Source of the DNA: Stenopsyche tienmushanensis
Taxonomy: Eukaryota > Arthropoda > Insecta > Trichoptera > Stenopsychidae
DNA length: 64,000 nucleotides
Reading direction: 5' to 3'
NCBI GenBank assembly: GCA_008973525.1
Contig: WACJ01000073.1
Span: 744,001-808,000 of the forward strand
This document shows, piece by piece, positions 1-13,135 of this stretch (the first letter of the stretch is position 1; each line of letters starts with the position of its first letter). The notes beneath the pieces were generated by a model that saw nothing but the letters and a program-made list of their open reading frames with translations, did not search any database and was not told the DNA's origin. A program made the translations under genes and the position numbers.

Positions 1-149
1 GAATATAGCGGATGTGTACAGCTTTTATTTTTTTGCACTTTTCTTGTATGTAGGGTGATGTCTTTTTTATATTGAAAAGTGAACTTCATATTATTAAATA
101 ATTGTTTATAATACAAACATGCCGCACCCCGCTTCCACTTACTTGCCGA

Positions 150-390
150 AATAGGCGCGCTCGCGTGCGGGTCCGTTTTGCTCTCGGACCGTTGTGTAGC
201 CGGGCGCATGGGATTGAGGTAGACGGACGTTGAATAGAAAATCTCTCGTTTAACATTTACTACTTATTTATTAATCGCAAGAGGGAGATCAAGCCGCGGG
301 AAGGACGTCCTTCCACAGCCAAGGCTCTCGGATGAATCCTCACGTCTCTCGCTTACTGCGCATCACCACCGAGGATCTTACGAGATTCAT
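150..390 (+). repeat. Dispersed repeat, family H, copy 1
   Basis: This stretch aligns by eye over about 230 bases with 15585-15820. Shared blocks include a TGTAGCCG motif, an AAGAGGGAGAT/GAAAGAGAGAT block, CCGCGGGAAG.ACGTC, CCAAGGCT and CTCTCGC..ACTGCGC/CTCTGCGCGTCATCA. It is clearly more GC-rich than its surroundings. No coding sequence or terminal inverted repeat is visible, so the class of the element is unknown; a decayed LINE or SINE piece is possible. Confidence 0.55.
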
Positions 391-1860
391 TTATCGTCTT
401 ATGTTACATTTCGTCATAAAAGATACGTTTGAATAAATTGGCGTAGTTGTACATTTCGAATTACATAATACGTGAAACGTTTCAAATTCATATGCGCGCG
501 CATCCTGCATGATACGAAAATCCTGCTGCGGTCGGCAGGCAGCGTAGTGAATTGTGATGTTTATTGGAAATTTTGAAATGTATAATTTTGTTAAAACCAC
601 ATAGTATACGACCATTCGCAAATTTGCCTAATTATAATTCAATTAGGGGAAATTGTGTTAAATTTATCATTTGATTCAATGGAAATTAAATCTATACATA
701 TAGCGTCGACGGTCGCTTAATTATGATCTATTTTTTAATAAAGCTCGCATATAAAGACCCTTCACAAACAGGTCCTAGAGATTGGTGTTTTTTGCGGTAC
801 GACACCCTCCGTCATAATTAATCTTGGAGAGCGCTCGTCGGACACCAAAATTCTGTTTCGTTCCAGGTATATATCTCTTTCAAACTTAACGCTCTGGAAG
901 GCTTCTTAATCTCTTCACTCTATTAAATGGTATTTAATTAAATCCCGGGGGATTTTTGTACCGCAAGCGGTTCATCCCCCGCGACCCAATTGTCCGACTG
1001 CGGAACTGAAGCGACAGGAGCTTCGCCCGTCGCCGTGAAACTTTCCCTAAAAAGGTCTTTCGCACGATGTAAAATGAAAATGGTCGCTTACATAACTTTT
1101 CATATTAATCAATTGATTGAACGAAAAAGAACGATTGTATCGCACATTTTTCTGTCGGGGGTGAAAGTTTTCGCTCGGTCCACCTTCTGTTGTGAATTCG
1201 CATCCCGGCGGGCGTCCACTTTCTAAGGTGGGGTGGATCTCATCCCCGTTGCGGTGGCTTAAGTTCGTGCGGGGGTGGAATCCCCTGGCACCCGGCCAAC
1301 TCAGGAGACCCGGAGAACTCTTCAGCGTCGCCTAGCAACTGGATCTCTCCTGCATTCTCACGTTACACACGCGGGTTGCATCAATTACCCCACAACTGTG
1401 GGGCGCTTTTGTGCTTTTCGATAAAAGCTTTGAGAGCCATCGTAATGTGGACGCCGCGCTGCGGCTACATTAAGGCACCTAAACGCGTTTTTAAAGCTAT
1501 TCCTAGTTGGAAAACTATATTAACGACACGACATATGCTTCTGAGTGCTGCCGTTGAAACGGCTCGACGGCTCTCAAATGTCCCGACTCGATTCTCGCCG
1601 TATTACTTTGTAGAATTTTGTTTCCGCGGCATTAAGCTCTTACTATATGCCGAGAAGCCCTATTTTCATCTTTATGGATGCTTCATTTTTATCTGCTTTT
1701 AAAGTCATTACATCATCCACTATTCAGTTGACTTCCAACATATCTTTCATCAAATTTCAATTGCTTTCCCTAGCGATATACAATCATTTAAATTACAACC
1801 CATGTGCTACAAAAAGCCTTCATCAAAAATGCTCAATTTATACTTTCCACAGAGCGAGGC
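391..1860. other. No gene recognised; GC-rich patch near 950-1340
   Basis: Only short ORFs without recognisable domains occur here. A GC-rich patch at about 945-1340 contains runs such as CCCGGGGGAT, CATCCCCCGCG and CCCCTGGCACCCGG and stands out against the AT-rich flanks. I see no splice-flanked exon in it with recognisable protein content. A conserved non-coding or untranslated segment is possible but not shown. Confidence 0.35.
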
Positions 1861-1864
1861 GCTC

Positions 1865-1950
1865 ATTCGAAGTGTCAGCGGTCTGAAATGCGGACCGGTT
1901 GGACACACAAATCTTGTGGCCACTCCCTCGTCTTAGAGCATTTAGAGCTT
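1865..1950 (+). repeat. Short dispersed repeat, family G, copy 1
   Basis: A block beginning GTCAGCGGTCTGAAA, followed by GCGGACCGGTTGGACACAC and TGTGGCCACTCC, matches 59240-59320 at roughly 80 percent by eye. Neither copy encodes a recognisable protein and no termini can be set. Confidence 0.5.
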
Positions 1951-1999
1951 TTTGTGTTTTATGTTTATGGGGAGAAATGCATCAAAAAATAGTTCGGAG

Positions 2000-4140
2000 G
2001 TCATGTTGCCTTCAATATCGAGCGCATGACGAGGTGAATTTATGACAAAGACATGATGATGATGATAAAATAGCAATCGGAAAACTGCATAATTTCAGAT
2101 TTGCAAGATTGAAATTCTCACAAGTCGGGGATGCGTCATGTATATGCTTTAAAATATGAATTTGGCATAAATATTCTAGCCCTAAAATATAACCCAATAT
2201 CAAATGTCTTTTTAAGACTATCATGGCCGCATCAAAGGATCAGACCATTGAACATGGTATAATGCACTTAAGTTCTATATAGATGCATTTCAATGTTATC
2301 CTCTTTAAGCTTTAGATTCAGCCACTGAATAATACAATCTGTTGGTCGTATCTGGGTTAAGAATTAAGAGGCTAATCCTTTATTGCCTTCATTAAAGCTT
2401 GCATTGTAGTTGCAACTGTTCATTGATCCAATTTTCTTCTTTCACTACGTATTTGTAATAGTAACACTTGGAAAAGCTTAAAAAGATTAGATCCCGGGAT
2501 AAAGTGGGCGATCGTAAGAACTTAATGCAAATATGGCATTAAGTCTTGATCGTTTGAAAGAATTTACACCTAGAGTGACCCGATTATGAAATTATATTAA
2601 CGTCCGAATGTCACGTAGTCTTGTTAAAGTTTATTCGAGTCCATTATCGAGGCGAATGTGTGAATTAAGCTTTACATTGCTCACTAAACGAGGCAATTAT
2701 TTTCAATTTGTTCTAAGCTCATTACATGCGAGGTGCAATAATTTCAAATTAGCATGCGAGGCTTTTGAGTGCGACGTTCGGATTTATCCCACATTTAAAA
2801 AAAAATTAAATTCTTATTTTGTGTATGAAATACGCGGTGATTGTTTTTGAATATGGGTTGTATTTATATTATTGGCGATTTTGTGAATATTTGTTCGAAT
2901 AAATTTGCAAAAGTCTTTTTGTAAATATGTAATTTGCTGATATATTCGGGTCCGTTTTGCGGAATTCAATATAGAATTCAATGCGGAAGAACATTATTTT
3001 AGCAACGCTGGGGGATGGAAACCCTTTCGAATTTTCCGGTCTGCTTGACCCCATATTATTTTCTTTGGTTGTATATCATGCGTATGATTTTCGATGTGTT
3101 ATTTTGACTTTCGACTAAAAACATCTGTGTAAATATTTGTGTGTTGGTTTATTCGAAAGGTTATTCGGGCCTTCGGCTGTTAACAATTTTTATAAAGCCG
3201 AGGCGGCAGCGTCAACTTAATTATCTTACGTTTTTTTCGTTATCGAAAAACTTATTTCATGATTCCTTTTGTTTTGTGCCCCCTTTATTGTGTCCCGAAG
3301 AGTGGTTCTTGTGCTTCGATCGAGATTTCTGGTTCTTATCTTTTCTAGGTCATAATGCTCCCAACTCCTTACTGAACGGCCGTTATTAGAAGCCTGGCTA
3401 ATAATAGCTTTGGAGTTTTGTTCAGATACGTCGTCGATTTGAATTTGTTTAGGGTTTTATCCTAGGGGATTATTTTTTCGCTTGCTCAGTGTTTTGAGTT
3501 ATGCGAAGTTATAATCCACTTCATGTTTGCCACCGCATTAATCTCTCACAATTTTCTTCGTTCTTTCTGCAAGATTGTAATCTTCGCGTCGGATTAAGCA
3601 ATCTCTTCCCCTTCGACAATTCGTTCATTGTTTTATATCAAGTGATGGATGAAAGATTACCGATCTCCTGTTCGACGCTTTACAATCAGAGTGCACCAAG
3701 AGTGCAAAAATCGCCTATTTTGAGAAGTGCTCTTCGGTATAATTAATTCTTGGCAATTGCCGTTTTCTCGCACATTAATTGGGACCGTTACAGTGTGCAG
3801 AAATAATGACCGGTACCGCTACCTGTTTTTAAATGAACAATTTAGCACACGATACACGTGTTAAAATTTAGTAATTATAACTGTAATCTTGGCAAATTAC
3901 TACGAACACGTGAAAAGCTTTCTTCGTCGGTTTGACTGGGTTTCCGTTTCCGTCGTTGCACTTTATTGCCGGAGCTTAATTAGATTCCAGTGTTGTTGAG
4001 CTTTAGTACTTTGACTGCTGTGATTAATATTCTTTTGCTGATAAATCTCAGAAAACTTGTAAAAGTTGCCTGTATTTACTTTTTTTTAAAGTTACATAAG
4101 ATCCAACAGTCCAATTTACACTTTCGAAAACGTTAAACAT
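2000..4140. other. No gene recognised
   Basis: AT-rich sequence with only short ORFs that show no domain. A small tandem ATG/GAT microsatellite is at about 2054-2068. A hairpin with an 8-bp stem (CTTAATGC/GCATTAAG) lies at about 2520-2542. Nothing else is supported. Confidence 0.4.
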
Positions 4141-4149
4141 TGAATAGGG

Positions 4150-4370
4150 GGAGAAAAGATTTAACCCGTTAATAAGTAATCACGCATATATGCGTTCGAG
4201 TGACATAAAAAGCATTTTCGCACATTGAGTGTGAAGATTAGTGAATCGGAGACAGAGACGGGTGTCTATTGTGTGCTATCAACAGTGTTGGGGTTCATTT
4301 ATTGATATACAAGCTTGATTCATGCTGCGCAGTCCTAAGAGAGAAGTAGATTTGTCTGGACGATAAGTAG
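4150..4370 (-). repeat. Dispersed repeat, families A/D, fragment
   Basis: Starts near TTAACCCGTTAA followed by the palindrome ACGCATATATGCGT. It continues into a block whose reverse complement reads AGGACTGCGCAGCATGAAT, CAAGCTTGTATATCAATAAATG and GATAGCACACAATA. That block matches the core of the family seen at 9215, 39337 and 61558. The TATATAA and AATAAA-like words would suit the R region of an LTR or a short retroposon, but no coding part is present. Confidence 0.5.
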
Positions 4371-6800
4371 TAGATATACGAATATAGCATCTATGTTTAA
4401 CTCAATCTAAAATTAACTCACTGATCTAAGGATTAAATCGTTATAATATAGTTACAAGCAACATTTGGTTGGATGAATTCGATTTGAACAAATTAAATTG
4501 GATACTTTGGTAGAAGGCTGCGAACACTTTCGCGCCGGTAGTTGCCGTCTATTTAAAGCATCCCCTATTAAGTGATAAGACCTTAACGTCGTGACAGGAC
4601 GTCTCAATATCAAATGACCGTCTTCCTTGTTTGTTGAGCTCCGATTCGCAGAGAAGACAATACATCAATCGTCCTGGCAGCGTTTCGTTATCTTCGGCTC
4701 ACCCTCTTCACGCGATTCGAACATCGCGTGTTGATAATGGCAAAGCATCACCTGTTTCACTATCCTTTCCCTGGACGCGTCAAATTTCCCTCCGCCGCTA
4801 GATTCCAGACCCAGGCTCTCCCGAGAGCCCTACTGGACCCTGGAGGGCTGCTTTCGGGGAAATGGGCAATCCATCAATTTCCTCCCCGGCCAAGAAAGGC
4901 ACGCAATAAACGCTTTCGCACGCTGCGGATCTCTCGCTGGGAAAAGTCATATTGGACTTAAATTTTCATTTTGTTGAGCTTCATTTTCTTCTCAATTATT
5001 ATTATATATATTTTTGCGCCGCCATAATAAATAATTTTAATTGATTAATTATTAAAAGCTACGGGATTAAAAGAGATTTTCGCTTCGCTCGGTGCGATCG
5101 CATAATTCAATCGCCGATAACAGATGGCGCGTCGAATACACACGCGCATATATTTTTCATAGCAACCAATTTGATTATTTTGCTCTCGTATCTTAATATC
5201 CGCGCACATTTGGAATAAATAATCATATTTTTGCTTGTGTGTGAATATATATATATATATATTTATGAGAGCGGCTCAGTGCGAGCCTTATTTGATTATT
5301 TATTTAGCAGAAAAATAATTTTCCAACCCGGGATAATATGATTATCCGACTTTAACACAATCTGTATTTTCATCCGTTGCGAATCCCCGAGAAATACATT
5401 TCACAGCGAAATTGCTAAGACTCTGTCGGGCTTAATGCCGATACTTAATCGGTAATCCAATGTATTAAATTAGATCCATAATACTTGCAAAATGTGCTCA
5501 CGTTGCTCGAGCAAAAAGATCACGTTAAATATATATTTTTTGCTTGTCTTTCGTTGCGCTCCATGTTGGATATAAAGACGTCTTCGAAACATCCTTATAG
5601 TTTTCCCCGGGCTACGAACACATCGTATAAATTTTCCATTTCCCTCGGGATGGATGCACGCTCATGACGGAATACCATTACCTCGTTTCTCGACGTTCAT
5701 CCATTGCTTATTAAAACTTCATAGGTCTGCGCGATGCTATTTACAATTTGCATGGCTGCAAGCAACGATTCCTTGCAATCCGGGAGGACGACGGGAGAGT
5801 TTTTCCAATTTTTGCATCGCGATTGGATCTGAATGAGAAGCGATTTGGGATTACACTTTCTCAGAGTTTAAATCCTTCATCTCTCCGAGTAAAACCTTCG
5901 GATTAGCCTGTTTTCCTTTTACACCTGTTTCTTTTTTACCGCCAACCCCTAAAAGTGTCCGTGATATTTTTTCCATCGAATTCGAACATTAAAGGATTAC
6001 GCTGAAAGCTCTTTGTGTACTCTTGCCGCTTGTCATACGCGACCCTACAAAATTTTACCTTCTTCGTGTTGTTTTTGTAACTTTTCCGTGTGTTATCCCA
6101 AACACAGTGGCTTATAGCAATTAACTGTCATCGGATATTTATAGGAATGATCTCAAAGCCCTTGACCCATTAAATTTCAGCTAAAATATCGCTCGGCGTG
6201 CAGTTATTCAGCTTGGAATTTTTGCAGACGAAATGCATCAAACTGCACTCACTCGAGCCAATCAGATTTAATGACCCATAAATTGCATGTCTTCTCAAGC
6301 TTCTCTCCCTGTACGTTTTCTTCTATGAATTAATGGTAGCTCGAATGCGAAGCAAACTTTATGATTGGAACGAGGGCATATTTTATAGGCGATGAATTGG
6401 CTTTATAGATATCAAATGTGCCTCATGCACCAATAAATATCTAACCGATTATATGAAAGGCTCAATGCTATACATCCATAGAATAATTTCATTCCAAGCA
6501 TTATAACGCTTGGATACATGTTATATTTGAAAATAAACATATATTTTTTAGATACAAAATTATCTTCGATCTCGGATGTAATAAAGTGTAGTGTGTTATA
6601 GCGTTAACGTTATCGAAACTCGTTAAACGAATGGCTGTACAGTATAGTAGCTTAACTTTTTCTGGAGCTGATGATAAGACGAAGTAAACAAGATTTTAGT
6701 TTGATTCCAGAATCATATATAGTAATAATACATCTAGAAATGCTATTCGTTAAATTGTGGGTTTAAAATAAATAATGTTATTATTATGCTAGCATACTAA
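4370..6800. other. No gene recognised; (AT)n at 5247-5265
   Basis: AT-rich sequence with a short (AT)n microsatellite at about 5247-5265 and a GC-richer patch at about 4760-4930. The ORF across that patch (77 aa, Arg/Pro-rich) has no recognisable domain and is probably chance. No transposon ends or RNA genes recognised. Confidence 0.35.
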
Positions 6801-6802
6801 TG

Positions 6803-7200
6803 GGCGAGCTTAGGCGACGTCTAGAGGCAGTAATGTCTAATTTATGTATACATATATACAGTACATATATATTTTTCACATTGTTATATTAACCTTTCTC
6901 TTATGTGGGGGTGTCCCCCACATGCCCCACGAAGCGCTCGTCTAACCTTTCCCTACCGGTGATGTATTTACTACACCTCGACTCTAATAATGGGAATATC
7001 GATATGAAATATAATAGATACGGGGTTCAGAATTTTTGTGTTTCCTCCGTAATATAATTACGAATCACATCAAAGTATTATAGTATATAAGTATTCATCT
7101 GCAGCGACGGAAATAAATCATTTGTCGGGAAATCGGGAATTTTGCGAGTTTTAGTTCGTGTCTCAGCAGAAATGAATTTTATCAGTCACATTGATGGTAT
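6803..7200 (-). repeat. Dispersed repeat, family B, copy 1 (with a 50-bp hairpin insertion)
   Basis: Opposite orientation to copies 3, 4, 5 and 7. It has the family hallmarks on this strand: GCGAGCTTAGGCGACG, CCTACCGGTGATGTATTTAC, CACCTCGACTCTAATAA, ATCGATATGAAATATAATA, CTCCGTAATATAATTACG and GCAGCGACGGAAATAAAT. Its tail (GCGAGTTTTAG..TCTCAGCAGAAA..CACATTGATGG) matches the outer end of copy 5. Between 6891 and 6945 it differs from all other copies: the word TAACCTTTC occurs twice, flanking an insert that holds a perfect 9-bp-stem hairpin at 6903-6923. Confidence 0.75.
6903..6923. other. Perfect hairpin inside family B copy 1
   Basis: ATGTGGGGG, loop TGT, CCCCCACAT: nine uninterrupted base pairs with six G-C pairs and a three-base loop. 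It is absent from the other six copies of the host repeat, so it came with the insertion. Confidence 0.8.
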
Positions 7201-9210
7201 TATATGAAAATGGGGCTCGAGCGATCATCAACTCGAACTAGCATTTAAATATCTGATGACGATACCTCCAACGAATCTATGAAAATAATCATATCCTTAC
7301 TTTACCACGCGTGGAAGACAAATGGGAAACCACCATTTCAATAATCCTTTCCCTGGTAAGGTCTCCTATGGAGATCGCGTACGTCTGAAATCGGATATGG
7401 CTCTTTAAGAAGAAGAAATGAGATTAGATGCAATAATCATTCATCTCAGTTTAGTTTGTAAGTAAGGAATTTTCCGCCCTAAAGGGCTTTAATCTGATTC
7501 ATATTTGATAATTTAGGTTATCCTCAGTGGCCTCGTCATTTATGTATTAATATTTTTAAGATTATTTCAATTAATGCCTTAACGGGTCTTATATTCGCTC
7601 CACAAACGATTGTTTGCTTAGGAAATCTATTCAAATATTGTTGCTGTGAAGTAGGTTCAACCCTAAAAGCACCCTTTTACTACATGTCGATAAGTCTGCT
7701 ATACATATATACGATGACGACCTTCCGATCGTCTTCAATGTCAAGCATAACCAATGCATCGTGCCAAAATATCCAAAGAACCAAGTATGCCTCAATCTAC
7801 TTTGTTTATTTAAGATGAATCTAAATTACGTCGGTAAAAAGTCGATGAAGTCCCACGAAGTAATCGATTCCCACTAATCGCGAACCATTTATCCTATCCG
7901 AAATGAAATGGCGTCCCCCGTTGGCGAATGACACTTTCATTTCGCCGGTGGACGGCTGCAACTTGGAAACTGGAAGGGCCCGATCCCACCCCGTCGGTTA
8001 AGGGGGTAAATTATCGATTCGCGGACACCCACAACCTTCTCGCAAAACCCGTCTCCCGACAACCCCAATGGCCAGCGCCTCGCTGTCTGCCAACTCTTCC
8101 GACAGCTTTTTTTTCTTCTCCCACGTTTGCTTTTTTTTCGTACCTACTGCGGCTTATATTTCAGCATTCATAACCGGGCGCGTCGTCCAGACCCGCCGGT
8201 CGACGTTCCTGGATAGGTGCTTAATGCGTCAATCAATTCAGCAATTGAAATATGAATTGCTTCCTCTTGTTGTGCCATATTACATCACGTATCCGCCGTT
8301 TCGAAATCCTCAACCTATATTATTCTTGCGCCGTTAAATGGATACGACACTTGGCAACGTGCTAAGTGGCCATCACGACGTCTGGTTCTCGTGTGTCTGC
8401 GACGTCACGTATTGACGTGCCCATCGATGCGATCGAATTGTTTGCCGCGAAAATATGCGTAGACGAATTCATGCTATTTTTATTTTCTGGCATGGCGTGA
8501 ACGATATAAGACGCCTGTGGAAAAACGATAAGGGGTGTCGTGATTAACGGGGTCAAGGAATTGCTACCCCGGTACCCTTGAGTCTACTTTAATTTACTAC
8601 CATCGTCTATAATTACAGTTTAATTCTATACGTCTTTGGGCCTCTGCTTTCGTATATCTTGCGCCTTTATTTATCTATGCCTTACATTCTCTCTTCTTCG
8701 TAAAAAGATACAGCTCTTCAAAACGTATTTTATACGAAATGTATCGCTTTTAATTAATCATTATAAGGTAGAAAAACATTTCGTTGTTTGACTGCGTAAT
8801 ATTTATTTTTTTAAGAAATTCGTATCAAAATACATAAATAAAATCTGTTTAGTTTGCATTATAAAAAGAGTCTTAGATTTGCAAATGTAATGAACCAAAG
8901 GAGCAGTAAAGGTGTGGTAGAAGCTTTCATGCATTTCATTGAACTTTAGAAAGGCGTGTTTCATTTCGATCATTTAATTGACAATAATGAAATTCAGCAC
9001 TAAATGTATTTGGATGGCAATCCAAAATGAATTCTCCCACATAAATCCCACCGTACGTAATAAAATTTGCATTAATTAATTTTAGAAGTTGAAATGATCG
9101 AAAGTAATTGTTTTGCATCTAAAATTGTCTTTAATCCAATCTTTATTCCCAGTTATAAATATTATCTAAGATATAAATGCCCTTTCTATTAGGAGACCCA
9201 AAGGTATTCG
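7200..9210. other. No gene recognised
   Basis: Mostly AT-rich. A pyrimidine-rich, GC-richer patch lies at about 7900-8240 and another around 8340-8430 with repeated ACGTC words. ORFs there (81 and 89 aa) overlap in different frames and show no domain. The word CTATGGAGATCGC at about 7368 recurs near 16372 and, inverted, near 34545. Confidence 0.3.
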
Positions 9211-9555
9211 AAACATTATCTGTCAGGACCGCTGCAGCGTGTATGAAGCTTGTATTTAAATAAATAAACAATCGATAGCATACAATATTAGGTCATTTTT
9301 TGCATATATACAAACAATACACTTGAATTCATTATATTGTTCACATATCATTTAATAATAAATTTGGGTTAACGATCTCACATTCACAATCTACGACCTG
9401 CAAAATACATCTTCCCGACACTTTGGCAGTCTTTAGATTCCTTTTTGTAAAAACTTTTTGAGTTTTAAGCAAAAATAATTTTAAATGCATTTCCACTTCA
9501 GCTGCATATCTATCTTACCCCACAAAACCCATCCTATTCGTTTGCCGAATGGTCC
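9211..9555 (+). repeat. Dispersed repeat, family A plus family K tail
   Basis: The block CTGTCAGGACCGCTGCAGCG, TGTATGAAGCTTGTATTTAA, ATAAATAAACAATCGATAGC and CATACAATATT matches 39337-39490 and 61558-61715. A second block at 9411-9510 (TTTGGCAGTCTTT, AAATGCATTTCCACTTCAGC) matches 58264-58364. The TATTTAAATAAATAAA core looks like a TATA/polyadenylation region, so LTR or short retroposon debris is likely. No coding part is visible. Confidence 0.6.
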
Positions 9556-12500
9556 CAATTAGGGATTTTAGTGCATCGTTATCAAAATGCAATATTCATC
9601 CCGTTCTTGGTTCATCCTTTAGACTTACAAAAATGATCCATCATTGTGTCTGAACACAAACTAAATTCAAACATAAAGTCTCACAATGTACGAATACTTT
9701 CGGGTCACCCTAATATTTTTCCATGGATCATAAAGATTCATTTTTAATAAATGTCCAGTATTCATATAAATCTTATGTCAATTCTCATAGTATACCCATA
9801 GAAGCACAGGAAAATAAAGCAAAATTTCGCATCATATCGCTGTTTTATATAATTTTTCTTCTACACTTCTAAAAAAATCACTATATCACTTATGCTAATA
9901 GCCAATACAACAATTCCTATGGGAAGCCTGCACGCGATCACAATATCTCACTTCTTCCTAACGCAACAACTATTATTATCTGATTTTGAATCATGAGTGC
10001 ATTTTCCATAATGCATTTTGTAATCATGGAAATTATGGAGGCTATTGAATAGTCCCACATGCATTTTTAAATGTTGTGAATTGAGAATATGCGCAAATCG
10101 TAAAGTTCAACAGATTGATATTCCGAATGCGTTTCCAAATATACACTATGAAGTCAACTCCGCGAAATCTGGAGCATGATTTCCGATATTCTCCATGGCG
10201 CGGTGGATTTTTATTTTTTTTTTGCTATGAGACTCGCTTGAAACTTGAGGAAGTGCCGTTTCGGCGATTTCATAAAATTCACCGATCGTAAATTTCGCTA
10301 AAAAGTTTCGCTATTGGACATATTTTTTATCCGGTCTTAAGGCGAAACCCCCGAATCTCCTCCGGAGAAAAATCTCTCGGGAGACATAACTAACTTTTGT
10401 ATTTTTTAAAGTTCACAAGCGATCCCGGGGGCTGTAAAAGGGTCTAATTTATTAACACTTATATAACCGACCATTGTCATACAAATTCGCCATTGTTCTC
10501 TCCGGAGGAGCGACGGAAACGCGGAGCGAGTAAATAAATAAGGCTATTTTGCATTTTTCCGATTACGTTTTGCTTGCGCGTCTCTCCCCGTTGCCGGGGT
10601 GACTTTAAAACGGAGCCATCGATTTTCTTCCCTTGTGGCTGAAATTTGTATTTGGGATGTGTATTAAATCACATCACCCCCAAATATTATGCCCTCGTTA
10701 ATGATGTAAATCAGTAGGCAAAATTATTTCTCATTATGTATCCCCTGGGGTGCAAATTTACGCTATCTGCATTTGAAATACAATTTTGATTTATAATTGG
10801 CTCTTTGATCAGTTAGCACGTTTAGTATTGAATTGCTAATTATTGGCGTGGTGGTAATTAAATAAAAATAAAAAAATCTATTCAATGGATCATTGGCACT
10901 GTTTAAAAATCGCACCCCTAATAGCTTGGCCGTCTCAGCAGGACACATTACGTTATAAATCGCCTGATCAGGCGACGAAGGCTCGCAGGATCAATAGGTC
11001 AGACAAGATAAGGTCACTTCTGCTCTAAAGGGATATTCTTTAAATTTAACGAGGATCGTTGACAGAGGGACTAAATTTATGGGTTGGATCCTCTAGGGAG
11101 AGTCGGTCGGGTGTCGCAACACTTTTGGGCTTTGACAAACATTCGGACACGGGTTGGACAAAACCATTAATTTGAAACGAGGCTAATTAAAATTCTCAAT
11201 TTTTTGTTAGATGAACGCCATTGGATGGATCAAGAAAACCGTAAAGAAGACCAATGAAGGATTTTCCGAAATCCAATTACAAATTATTTGGGAATCAAAC
11301 AATCATTAGGACTCATATTGCTTTACCAGATATACAATACGTAATGCTTAGACTTCTTCCATCGCATTAGTGTTGGTTATGGGTTTTGTTTCGAGAAGAG
11401 TTTTTTTCGGTCTGAAAGTATTCAGTAAGAGCTAACTTTTTGTTTTGTAGGTTCTATGTGAACTGGAGAACCCTTAGCTAATTATTCTGCATCTACCATG
11501 GCTCTGTATTAGTCTTTCTCTTATTTTCATTTGAAACCAACTTACCTAATGATCCGAACTGTGGACTTTAAATCTTTGTACACACAAAGAGAATGCTTCG
11601 TTGCATAAATATGAGAATAACGTGTATAATAATAGTATTTCCCTATTTGCTTATTACAATAAGTAAACAATTATGCTACATGCTTAAGCTTTCATTACCC
11701 TAATATTTCACATCATGCTGAAAAACACAGTTAAAACGAAACACCGAAAAGCGAAACCCTCCAAGTGAAATAATTTTAATATCAGTTCTTCGCATTTTAA
11801 TTAAATTTTTGCAATACTCAAGAGAATAATCAGTGCTAAAATTATAATTTAATACGAAAAATATCAAAACTCTGATGAAAATATGTATAATGCTTCTTTG
11901 AATATCAATATTAATTTTTCAAGCTAAAAACAATCAAAACTTTTACTATACAGTTTTAAATTTTTCAATTAGCCTCATCCATATAAATTCAGTTTCGGCT
12001 CTAATTATTTACCCTCCATCTAAATTTGATCAACCCCTCCCAAAAATTCATCGATCATTTTCAAAGCTCAAGTTTACAGCGAAAATTGATTATCATAACG
12101 GCGGAATATGATTCATTTTTAAACCTTCACTGTTTGGATTCTTCAATCGTATATAAATCCAAGATTTTGAAATTTAAACAAATTTGCCACGTTTCATGAT
12201 GCGGATAAAAATTTATTATGCTAAGAAAAATCAATATATGCAAACATTTCAAATCGTCTTTATTTGATTATTCAAATGTCCATATTATAAACTTTTACAA
12301 ATAATGTGCTCCAGATGTGTTATTGGCAAACCCGAACACATGCCATGCGGTATTAAACATGGCGTATTAGATATTACAAGACTAAAATTTGTGTGATTGT
12401 ATACTTAAGACATTGATTCTAAAGTTAATACAATGCTATTAGGGATACGTTAATTGTTTGTGTATATTTTATAACAATATTTACATTAAGCCATAGGCAG

Positions 12501-13127
12501 CATTATTTGCATGGAGATATCATGATTTGATGGAGATATTCGCCAACGATTTGGAGCGGTGAGTGATTACAAAAACGCTAGAATCTTTTCAGGTCGTAAC
12601 TCATTCCATCTAGACATTTTTCTCAATGCATTATTTATTGTTAATATTAGAATAAAATAATCAAACATTCGATAAAAATATTGAAAGGTCTAAATTCTAT
12701 ATTGCACTGTTTGTAATATGATATGCAATGGAGATATCAAAATGTTATCAGATTTTTGTTTGTGCAGACTTTGCTCAACTTGTTTTATGCACATTCTTCG
12801 TGGTTAACTTTGCATATGCAGATCCTCTATGTATGCATTCTATTTGTGTGGCCTAGTTATTGCACCTGAGCCCATGACCTGTTACTTGTATAGGGCATCC
12901 ACTTTGGGTCCTCTTCAAATCTTTCGTTGGTGTTGGATATTTGGTGGCTTTAATTAGTATTATATATGAATTTTATTAGCTCTTAACATATGAAATATAG
13001 AATCGCCCAGTAAGCTTACATTACTAATCATTAGTCTGACAGACGTTCCCTGTACTGTCTCGCTCGGTACCTTTTTAAATAAGCAAATTAGGAACTCGGG
13101 CGTATTTTCTACGTATCCACGTCCATC
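9556..13127. other. No gene recognised
   Basis: Long AT-rich interval with only very short ORFs. A GC-richer patch at about 10340-10640 (CCGGAGGAGCGACGGAAACG) has no coding potential that I can recognise. No terminal repeats, tRNA or hairpins of note were seen. Confidence 0.35.
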
Positions 13128-13135
13128 GTCGTCAC
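13128..13135 (+). repeat. 8-bp target-site duplication, left
   Basis: GTCGTCAC, repeated exactly at 13505-13512 on the other side of the hAT-like element. Eight bases is the usual duplication length of the hAT superfamily. Confidence 0.8.
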
